Shown: in pieces, positions 34,401 to 44,400 of the stretch
Position numbering within the stretch: the first letter of the stretch is position 1
How the letters are laid out: every line of letters begins with the position of its first letter
From: Ostrinia nubilalis
Taxonomy: Eukaryota > Arthropoda > Insecta > Lepidoptera > Crambidae
DNA: 64,000 nt
NCBI RefSeq assembly: GCF_963855985.1
Contig: NC_087096.1
Coordinates: forward strand, 7,130,001 to 7,194,000
Direction of reading: 5' to 3'
Notes under the pieces: model-generated
The model's database searches: none
Seen by the model: the letters and a program-made list of their open reading frames with translations, nothing else
Told to the model about the DNA's origin: nothing
Translations under genes and position numbers: made by a program

Positions 34401-37400
34401 ATAAATATCTTATTAAAACGTAATGAAAATCAGTGACCAAGGTACATCGCTAGTAGGGTGGTCAAGGTACAACATTGCGACTACTTCACTTAATAAGCTT
34501 ATTAAACCCACTTCCATTTGAGCTTAGGGTCTGAAACTCATATCGTCCAGTAGCTAGATATATAAAGATTATATTCTAACTATAACAGTTTTGTCAAACA
34601 TGCAACATTTTTAATAAATTGACTTGAAGTAAACCTCAAAAAACTCACTGTGTCAGTGTAAAATAATAAATTACCATTTTTTCTTGTACTTGCACAGCGT
34701 CGGCGAATCTAAGCTAACTTCACGATAATGTTGACAAATAACGTATCTAATACCCTAGACAACTGTTCATAAAACCGCATAGTTTAAAAAATATATACAA
34801 TTGTTTTAGATACAACTCTGTCCAAGGTTCAACAGGTTCCCCTACCTAGCAGCTAGGCTTCGTACAGTCTGTCTATAAAGTCGTGACATGAATGTTTGAG
34901 GAACTAACATTATTCATGTGTCTGGCAACACCAAAGTTCACCAAACATATGTACATCAGCTGTCATCGAGAACAAGTTGTGGAACGATTTTCATTTTGTG
35001 GTTTTTATTGTTTGACTAATCTCCAGTAAATTATTACTCAGCTACGAAGAAAAGTATAAACAATGAGTAAAGTAAATTGGAGTGCCACGCGGAAAGTGAT
35101 TTTTAAAGTTTTCCAGCAATGTTCCGCGGAGTACCAAGCTGGTCAAATTTTGTGGGATTTGGATGATGTTTAAGGGCGAACAGCATCTTTGACGGGTACG
35201 TAATCGTGTTACTGCTTGTTTATAATCTACCTAAAGTAACAAATTTACTGCATTTTGCGATTTGGTGACCAAAACAGGCATTGTTTACATAGGACATTTT
35301 TAGGTTAAATTTTCATTGTAAGTAGGATATATTGTAGTACGACCATTTCATTTGATACATCAATTCAGTCAAGTTTTCTACGAGTTTTGAATTTGAATTA
35401 ATTGCTTCATATCTATATTACCCGTTCGCTTTGGCCATTGATAACTGTATGACATCACTTTCACATCAAGTTGTCTGTCTACAAAAAGAATAATTTGTTG
35501 CAATATTTTTTTATGATTATGATTTAGCTCTAGATTATAATGTGAGTGCATGTGAAATGATATCTTGTTGGTAAATATTTAACAATAAATAATATTAGTT
35601 AGGTTTTGTAGTTATTCTTTCCATCCCTTTAAAATTTGAACTTTTTTTTTCAGGAAAATCAGAGAGTACGGTTAGGCGCATAGTTAATGAAGGTTTTCAG
35701 AATAATGGAAAATTTAGAATTCCTGGGAAACACAGGCAAGGCCAACCAAAGAAAGAAATGGATAATTTTAATATTTGTGCTCTGCGCCAAAAAATAAAAT
35801 TTTTTTACACGGTACAAAAAGAGGTAGGTAAATAAATTTTTTCATCTTTTGCATGTTTTTTGTTTGATGTGAGCTATATTCATTCTTCATATATGGTAAC
35901 CTATATAATATTAATATAGCCTATGTTAAGCAGTTTTTTTTAGATTGTAATGATGAAATATTTTTTCAAATCGGTCCAGTAGTTTCAAAGCCAATTACAC
36001 CCTCCCCCTCCCTCTTATACCCCCTTAAACCCCCATCCAAACAAACCAACAATGAAATCTTTCTTCTTAATAATATTAGTATGGATGTATAATTTTATAA
36101 AATTTTCACTAACAAGAATCTATTTATTTTTCCACCAGGTCACAAAATGTTCGCAATCTCTAAACATCAAACAAAAGACATTTTCAAAGGAAAGCGTTAC
36201 ATCATAGTCCATGCTGGAAGCGAAAAGGGGTTTGTTTCAAACTGCCTCCTCATATTCACTGACAGAAATAATTTGGAAGACTACCATTCAGAAATGAATG
36301 CGCATAACTTTACGAAGTGGATTAAAGAAAAACTAATACCAAATCTTCATGAGCCTTCCATTATAGTTATGGACCTGTACCAAGACAATTGGTTATTTGC
36401 TTAGGCGATAATAGCAACAGTGAAGATGATGTGAGTGATGTCAGCGTTACTTATGAAGGTGGCAACGAAACTTTTCTTAACATCGAATATTTGGAATCCG
36501 ATGATGAAAGTGATTAATAAATGTCCTTATTAAATATGTATGATGCGTTTTTTATTATGCTGATGCAATAAAAATGCTTGGTAAAACCTTTCATAAGCAT
36601 AGGTACCTATTGTATTAAAACAGAAAAAAAAATCGTCGTCTAAATTGGTTAAGGGCTGATTTTTCAATCGTCGGATAACTTTTAACTGAAGAATAAGATT
36701 GGCACATTGACAGTTTTAGTATGGAAAATATGTCAAAATGACAAGTTTATTTATCAGTCAAAAGATATCTAAGGATAGAAAAATCTACTCTTAACTAAAT
36801 TGCCCTAGTATCAAACTCATTTGGTCAAATTGTATAGGGTTGCTACATGAAGAAAAAAAGCGCCCTCATTTTATGTCACGACTTTATAGACAAACTGTAG
36901 GTATGCCATTATCAGAACATTCCTGTAAGTACAAGCAAGCACAAGGTGGACCGACGACCTCATAAAGGTAGCAGGAAGGCGCTGGATACAGGCCATTACT
37001 AACCCAATGATTTTGATTGATTCCCATATCGCCATGTATTGTAAAAATCATTGGGGGATGCGTATATTCAGCAGTGGACGTCCTGTGGCTGAAATGATGA
37101 TGATGATGATGATGAGAATGGCATGTTCATTTCAAATCCATAACCTTTTTACTACAGGACCCAGCTGGAGTGATAGCCAGTTTCATCAGAGGATGTGAAG
37201 AGCAGCCGGACTATTTGAACCACGAAGTTGTTGATTCTGACTTCCGAACGTTCTATAGAGCTTGCACCTCCGACTTGTGTAATACTGGTGGGTAAATTGT
37301 TAACTTCTGTTATACTCGTAAATAAGAATCAGAATTACTAATTATATTACTAACCTTCTAAAACCAAGACAACGTCACGCTCGCATCGCTACATTGCTGC

Positions 37401-37699
37401 TGTCGACAGTTTCATTTTGTATTAAGCTACAAAGCAGGCGAATGACGAATACTTACGAGCGCCTATGAAGCTTTATTTAGCATTGCACAGTAGGAAGATT
37501 TTTTAGTAAATTTTCATGTTTTTTTCATTCAGGTAACGGCGTCCAATCAGTAGTCGGGGGTGTTCTATCACCACGTCCCGAGTACAACGGCGAGAATCTT
37601 TTGGTCCCAGGAACCGGAAGTGGTAACCACGCGGGAAAAGTCCAAGTCACGTCCCTAATGATTTTGATATTTGGTGTAATCATAGCAAATGTATTTTAA
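31498..37699 (+). CDS. Ly6/uPAR-domain protein, probably GPI-anchored (4 exons, 159 aa)
   Basis: Exons: 31498-31549, 32791-32921, 37158-37287, 37533-37699. The phases close exactly. A signal peptide (MYFKLLFFVFCAMLGTA) is followed by a three-finger Ly6 domain that begins CGFRCYACSF and ends with the diagnostic CTSDLCN. Its cysteines include DQSC, VNCPFTYC and RGCEE. One N-glycosylation site (NET) is present. A GSGNHAGK stretch precedes a C-terminal hydrophobic tail (SLMILIFGVIIANVF), the layout of a GPI-anchor signal. Insect Ly6 proteins of this kind act at the outer plasma membrane in septate junctions, channel trafficking or receptor modulation; which applies here cannot be told. AATAAA is at 37,769. 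Introns 1 and 2 are expanded by transposons. INPP5E begins 784 bases downstream on the same strand. Confidence 0.88.
31917..32362 (+). mobile_element. 5'-truncated R1/Jockey-like LINE with 18-bp target duplication
   Basis: A GC-rich insert in intron 1 of the Ly6 gene ends in a 12-base A-tract. It is bounded by direct repeats GGTAGGTATGTGAACATA (31,899-31,916) and GGTAAGTATGTGAACATA (32,363-32,380), one mismatch. The overlapping frames in it (both strands) are 3' LINE sequence with no gene signal of their own. Strings such as 'aatgatggagcaccggggtc' are typical of R1/Jockey-type 3' ends in Lepidoptera. Confidence 0.8.
32380..32595. mobile_element. MITE, AATGAGGGCTATCG ends
   Basis: Inverted ends AATGAGGGCTATCGTTTT and AAAACGATAGCCCTCATT. 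The interior contains two direct copies of 'aggaccttactctacagtggcgc' (near 32,434 and 32,543). The family recurs at 60,492-61,013 (split by another element) and at the right edge (63,988-64,000). Confidence 0.8.
33594..34842. mobile_element. TA-flanked element, GGGGAACCTGTTG ends
   Basis: GGGGAACCTGTTG pairs with CAACAGGTTCCCC, each flanked by TA. The subterminal region repeats the motif 'ggtacaac' in both orientations. The 1.25-kb body is AT-rich and has no intact ORF. It abuts the mariner-like element starting at 34,865, so two elements lie back to back in intron 2 of the Ly6 gene. Confidence 0.75.
34865..36897 (+). mobile_element. Degenerate Tc1/mariner-superfamily transposon
   Basis: Ends CAGTCTGTCTATAAAGTCGT and ACGACTTTATAGACAAACTG with TA on both sides. 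The interior carries broken pieces of a DDE transposase (see the pseudogene entry). A smaller MITE (about 36,645-36,797) lies near the right end: 'gggctgatttttcaatcgtc' pairs imperfectly with its partner. Confidence 0.8.
35063..36516 (+). pseudogene. Broken DDE transposase of the Tc1/mariner superfamily
   Basis: Fragments in order: an N-terminal piece starting MSKVNWSATRKVIFKVFQQC (35,063) that soon meets a stop; a helix-turn-helix-like piece RESTVRRIVNEGFQNNGKF (~35,660); a catalytic-core piece FKGKRYIIVHAGSEKGFVSN through DYHSEMNAHNFTKWIKEKLI (36,147-36,404); and an acidic tail ending YLESDDESD (to 36,516). In intact relatives the core continues into a second catalytic aspartate followed by NAPYH. 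Here the sequence after IVMD diverges (LYQDNW) and ends, and the stretch between core and tail appears deleted. Stops between fragments make it non-functional. Confidence 0.75.
36944..37117 (+). repeat. RTE-like LINE 3' end with (GAT)n tail
   Basis: 'aggtggaccgacgacctcataaaggtagcaggaaggcgctggatacaggcc', 'cagcagtggacgtcctgtggc' and a tail of ATGATGATGATG. It ends 40 bases before exon 3 of the Ly6 gene. Confidence 0.7.
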
Positions 37700-37774
37700 T
37701 TATAAGTAATGTTAACTTGAAAACGGGATATTCATTTATTTGTTTAAACCTTTTATTCTCTCGTGAAGAATAAA

Positions 37775-38482
37775 ATAACCAGGTCCAGAACATAGTTGGT
37801 TTTTAGTGTGTACCTATAGTTATACCTAAGTATACCTAACTACCTGTAGCCATTGAAGTAATATTACTACGTAGTACATTATAACTCAATGCCTGTAGCG
37901 TGTGTATTTCTTAACCCGACTATCTAAACTAGTTTTCAACAGTGCCGAACTTAAGTAAAGTAGCCAACTTATGTAAAGATATGATTACTATTAGTGTACC
38001 TAAGTATTTATTGGTTTAGGCTTGAGATGTGCAGTGCACCCCATGCCATGGTTCAAACTCCAATGTAATGTCTCATTGTTATGGGTTTACCTACATCAGC
38101 TAGCATCGTAGTTAAAACTTTGAAATATTACCCCTATGATCATGGCCTATGATTGAATGGGGGAAATTATTACACGCTGACTGCATGTGTTGCACAAGTC
38201 GTCATAGAAACGCCAATGAAGCGAAAGAAACACAATCAAATAAACCCAATTGCGAAGCCTTTGAACACAGTTTGCTTTTGTGAAAATTTGTCACAGACTG
38301 ATATCATTGGCAGAATGATAAGAATCTCATCGTAATCTTATCATTAAAAAAGTAATTGGTATTTTGACAGTTCTCGTAAGGTAAAACGTCACTTCAGAGA
38401 CGTAATAGGTTATGTTGTCTATATTTAGTAAAAATGTAATTTAGTAACATAAATTAGTCGTTTTTGTGACTTTAAATCAGTC
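37775..38482. other. Spacer between the Ly6 gene and INPP5E
   Basis: No exon seen. It must hold the INPP5E promoter and 5' UTR. No TATA box is obvious near the start codon. Confidence 0.5.
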
Positions 38483-41400
38483 ATGACAACTTCACCTACA
38501 AAAACCAAGCAAAAGTTGTCCCTGCGGAAGCGGCTCTTCGTGAAAAAGTCACCGAAAGTGGGATGCTATGTAGATACTGATTCCAACGACGAATTCAACC
38601 AGTCTTCTTCAAGACCTATCTCTCCAGCAGATCCGTTTATCGCGCAAAGTGCTCAGAATGCTGATTCGAGTGTTGACCTGTACGACAACCAGAGGAGTTC
38701 AACATCAGAACTCCACAGCAATAACTCTAGTCAGAAGAGTGATCACATCCACAACGAGGATGAAAGTAATCCAAAATGCTGTCGAACCTTCTTCAGAAGG
38801 TCCCGTCCAAAGAGCCTCGTCGAGGGACACCCGTCCAAAGGCGAAACTGTGTCAAAACCGTGTAGTCCAGTGAATAACTCTAGCAATAGTGTCAGTGACC
38901 ACACACTCTCGTGTACTAAGTCTGAAGAAATACCTAAAGCCACAATAAAGTTCCCCAAAGATGACAACAGAAAGTGTTTTGAGCATTCAGGGTCATTTGA
39001 AGGTATCAAGTCAAAGAATAAGTTATTTGTTAAGAGGTTGTCAGCCGATCACCTGATTTCTACTGAAAGTAAGCCACTCTATCGTTCTTCATCGCCAGAA
39101 AGCGACAGAAGTAGTTCTTTAGACAGAAAAAGGAGGTAAGTTTATAGTATAATTTGTTTTCTTCTAAGGCTATGGGTTCATGCTTGGTTTGGGGCAAATC
39201 AAACACATAATACATTCATGTTAAGTGTACAAGGATATGTAAAAATCAGTAAATAATATGACTGTTTTGGGAATGATTCTAAGTTTGGTGTTTTCTTGTT
39301 GCGTTAAGGACCAAATCAACAATAACTCGGTCAGCTTCCCGTGCTGGTAGCACAGACAGCTTGGCGCGTAACTCATTGCTTGCCGCTCAGGTTCTTCGTC
39401 TCATACCAACGCAGGAGGCAAGAGAAAGGTTTGCATTTTACACTAATAAGAACAAATATAATAATAGTAGAAGTATCTAGTCTCCTTAAATCCACTAAAT
39501 GCTTAATATAACTTTTAAATGTTGTATTGTTTGGTAATACTTACATAGATGTACGTAGATGTAATTCAAAATCATTTTAATCTTTTACAAGACAAAGCTT
39601 TTATCATTGTTACTGATTTCTCTGCAGGGAATTTGCATGTGGGGCTACATTTTCTTACTTAATCTTTATTCTGAAAAGTTTTTTACAAGTCAAACATTAA
39701 TTGTTACTTTAATTTAAAAATATGCATAATTCCAGAAATTATCTTTATGGAAGACTAGCCTCCCATTCTCTATTGGGTGCTGCAGAGTTAGAGCACGTTT
39801 TTCCAGATAGAGAGGTCAAAATATTTGTCGGCACATGGAACATGAACGGACAGCCACCTCCAAGGTAAAAACATTCCATTGCTAAAATTATTTGACATAA
39901 TCTATCTTTATCATAAACATCAGTTTAAGATAATGTCAAGGTTAGATATAAGTTTCTAAAGTCTATTCAGAATAAATTGTAATCTAATAATGTTTATTTA
40001 ATAAAAACAAGTAAATAGGAAGATGTAGTTTTAATAGAAATTATTTATTTGCTTAAAACAGAAAGGTAAAACTACAGTAAAGTTTGTAAACGATTATTGT
40101 TAACTCAATTATTGTGTTTTTTATTGGTATTATAGGAACAAAGGTATACAAGATTGGCCTCTTATTATATTCTAGGGAACTAGCAGACTTCATATTTCCC
40201 CACCAAGTGAAGCATGTGCCAGATATCTTTGCCATTGGTACTCAGGAGTCATACTCTGAACGGACAGAATGGGAAATCACCATACAAGAGGTTTTAGGAC
40301 CATCTCACCTTCTTCTACATTCATATTATTTAGGTGAGCATTTAAATTATAGGTTTTAACTTAGTCAGTGCCTGAGGTATGGGATCGACATGGGATTTTG
40401 CGACTTTAGATTTGTATGCCTAAAGCCTGGTCCGTGAGCACGTAGAATTTTGTCCAATGACCCCAAGCTACCCATCCTTATCGCTCGCGCGTAATTATAT
40501 TGCTGTCACGACTGTGCGACGGGCGCCCGCAGTGAGTGTGCGAGCGCGACAGCAACATAATTACACGCGAGCGATAAGGATGGGTAGGTTGGGGTCATTG
40601 GACAAAATTCTACGTGCTCACGGACCAGGCTTTAGTCATGTCATAAATGTCAATGTTATCCTTCCGGTGCCTTTCCTATACCTAAGACACTAATTGAGTT
40701 AAACATTAGACCTATAGAAATCAAGTTTTATGCAAATTGACAAAGAAATAATATTGACATGAGTCACTGTTTTTAAGGAGCCATAAATGTGATTCATTTG
40801 AAACCAAACAATAGTCTACCTAACTATATGTATTTACTCTTCGAAACTGCCTTTTCTTAATTTGTTTGAATATGAACTTTGGCTTTAGTCATACATGATG
40901 ACTCTGTACGAATGGAAACCAGTGTTTTATTATTTACATAGTTATTAGAATATTTCAACAAGAGCTCCTACACGCTAGCCTTTCGCCAGTGTAACGTTCG
41001 CCGAACGTTCTAACGTAATGTTATCGTGTAAAATCGTACAGTCGCGAGTTGCGACGCTAACTCGGCAATCAGCGTCTACGCTAGAGAAACGCTAACGTGA
41101 AGAGGCCCTAAAGCATTTAGCATCTTTGAAAAAATCTTTTCAGGAACCATCCATCTTACAATATTTGTACGAAGGGATCTTATATGGTACTGCTCTTTAC
41201 CTGAAGATGCAAGTCTCTCAGTCCGACCAGGCACGGCTTTTAGAACCAAAGGGGCTGTGGCGATATCCTTTGCCCTTTTTGGGTCGACCTTTTTGTTTGT
41301 AACCGCCCATTTGACCGCCCACCAGGAGAAAGTTAAAGAAAGAGTATCAGATATAAAAAGGATAATAAGATCTATCGATTTGCCGAAAAATTTACCGTGT

Positions 41401-44400
41401 AGACATAGAAGCAAAGGTAAGAGGACTCAATATCACATGATATACGGTGTTAATTTGAATGCGTGTCTGTATAGTTAACCTTTTTGTTGTTGTTTTAGAT
41501 GTAACCAGCAATTTTGATTATGTTTTTTGGTGTGGCGACCTAAACTTTCGGTTGGGTGAGCCTAGAGCTGCTGTTTTACGATGGATTGAACAAACTGAAG
41601 TGAGTATAATTTCATTTAATCCTTTGAACTACTAGACGAAGTATCTAAGTGCGTAATTATTGTTATCGAGACAAAGTCAAGGAAACCTTGACACGTTTTC
41701 TAAACTTTATAAATTCCGAAAAATGTTTTTGGGCTTGTATTACGAAACGAATCTAATATCAAATTAAATTCAAATTGAAACATTGTTTCAAGCTTTTAGG
41801 GTTGCAAATAATTATTGAGTAAAACGTATTTAATGCCTACTTGAGTGTCGTTTCACGTAGTGCCTAATTTCCATCCTATTTCTTTATTCATAACATCATT
41901 CTGTCTTGATTAGTTATACAGTGTGAGTCACGTTAAAGTGTACATATGAAAATATATGAAACTAGACCTATTTTTATCGACAAAAAAGAGGTCAAAATTT
42001 TTTTAAGATTTTTTTTTAATTTTTTATACAATTTTTTTTCTTCCAATTACTTATTGTAAAGAAAACGTAATAACTTTTAAACTAAGCGGTATATCCTGAT
42101 AAAATAAAAGCAGTAATAATGGTAAATAACAGGCGATACTAAAAAAGTACATAAAATACACAAAAAAGGCCAACAAATAATAAGAAAATGATACTTTTTG
42201 AAAAAAATCTGCTTTTAAATTCGTGTTTTTTTGGTTATTTGATAAATTTCTCCAAAAAATGCCCCTATAACATGTGGTTTTTATTACTTTTTATTATTTT
42301 TTATCGTATTATCTTTGTAAAACCAAAAATTGCATGTCTCTATCCCTATCACAACATTTGCTATGATCGTTTGAACAAAGGCCTGCCACAACATTATTCT
42401 CCGCTACAGATAGAGACAATTTTAATTTTAACTTAAATGCTTATTTTACTTCGAAATCTTTTGTTTTTATTAGAAATCTAACTTGTCTTTATCAAAATTA
42501 CAAATCTAGAGCCATTTTCAGTTTCGTTGTTAACGAAGCGTTGAATGGCGCGCCCGGAGAGGCTTAGTTCAAACGATCATTGCAAACGTTGTGATAGGGA
42601 TAGAGACATGCGATTTTTGATTTTACGAAGGTAATACGATAGAGAATAATACAAAGTAATAAAAACCACCTGTTATAGGGGCATTTTTTGGAGAAATTTA
42701 TCAAATAACCAAAAAAAACACGAATATAAAAGCAGATTTTTTTCAAAAAGTATCATTTTTTATTATTTGTTGGCATTTTTTGTGTATTTTATGTATTTTT
42801 TTAGTATCGCCTGTTATTTAGCATTATTAATGTTTTTATTTTATCAGGATATACCGCTTAATTTAAAAGTTATTACGTTTTCTTTACAATAAGTAATTGG
42901 AAGAAAAAAACTTCTATAGAAAAAAAAAAAAAAAAATCAAAAATTTTTGACCTCTTTTTTGTCGATAAAAATAGGTCTAGTTTCATCTATTTTTATATAT
43001 TACACTTTAACGTGACTCACACTGTATGAATCTGAGAACTTAATCCTAGAACTGTCTAGGAGTCCTGTGACGTGCACTGGCATGTGATTTTTTTTCTTAA
43101 TCTTTTTGTCCACACTGTATTTTTGTGTGAGTTAATTAACTGTTAAATACGTTTGTCAGTTTCCTTTGCCCCACAACTTGCCCCACGGCCTGCTGCACGC
43201 GGACCAGCTGACAGCGGTGCTGGAGGACGGCGCCGCCTTCCGGGACTTCAGGGAAGCCCCAATCACATTCCCGCCTACTTATAAGGTATAGTCTGGTCTT
43301 TGAGCACGTAGAATTTTGTCCAATGACCCCAAGCTACCCATCCTTATCGCTCGCGCGTTATGTTGCTGTCGCGCTCACACACTCACTGCGGCCGCCCGTC
43401 GCACAGTCGCGACAGCAATATCGCTCGCGCGTAATTATGTTGCTGTCGCGCTCGCACACTCACTGCGGGCGCCCGTCGGGTAGCTTGGGGTCATTGGACA
43501 AAATTCTACGTGCTCGCAGACCGGGCTTTAACATTGAATGTTTTTTTTTTTTTAAATTATTAGTAATTTCTCCGTTAAGTCCCGTTACTAAGCTCAATAT
43601 ACTTGTGTCACGAGTGGGCTCACCACAATAGTTGACCGGCGGGATTCGAACCCACGTTCACCGGATCACGAGTTGGCCAGGCCAACCCCTGCACCGTTCG
43701 GCTATCGTGGCTTGCAATGTATTGCAAATTATTGTAACAAACCTCCCGTTACCTCCCCAACCCATCTAGCCAGCTTGGGGAGTGTAGGCCCAATTCTCTA
43801 TTTGCCTCTGGTGAATGAGGATCATTTCGATTTTTAGCTGTGAATGCAGATTTATAGGGCTAAGAAATCCTTAATACACAGTGCAAAAATTTTTGTTCTA
43901 CGACAAAAATTGACGAAGTTATGGCCAAATTACTAAAAAAGTTCACTGACCGCCCGGCGCGGGGACGATGACGTCATTATATCCGATCCGAACGCTGCCG
44001 GCGTACTGCGTGGGTAGAAAATATTTTTTTCTGGCCAAATTATCAGTTTTAGAGAAAAACTTGTAATGACATTTATTCATCAGAATAAAGTAAGCTATCG
44101 ATAGGTAATTTTTAAAAATAGAAATTGTGAAAAATAACGCAAAAAATCCATACGCTCATACGATTCAATGGCACGCAGAGACGCGATTGGGGTCTCCGCG
44201 GTGATATATTTGGCGAGTTATTCAAATAAAGTGTTCATAAGTGTTGTTAGAGTCATATCTTCTTCCAAGTAAAATATAAAAATGTATAAGTATTAATTTA
44301 TTTACTTCTAACAATAAGGTATAGCTGAGGCAGATACACTCTGCCTAGGCTACAAGACATTGCTATGAAAATCATTTCGATGTACACGCAATACCTACCT

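Noticed and set aside
38649..38873. Alternative frame inside the first INPP5E exon
   Set aside because: It is a shadow of the Ser/Arg-rich first exon. The other frame continues correctly into the phase-matched INPP5E exons.
42188..42436. Open frame with hydrophobic residues inside a palindromic element
   Set aside because: It and near-identical frames at 42,564-42,746 and 57,324-57,515 come from the arms of the 1.1-kb palindrome. They read in both directions and have no protein motif.
43617..43711. Possible tRNA gene on the minus strand
   Set aside because: The A- and B-boxes are good, but a body and poly(A) follow and the acceptor arms do not pair properly, so it is a SINE. The same applies near 30,569 and 48,585.
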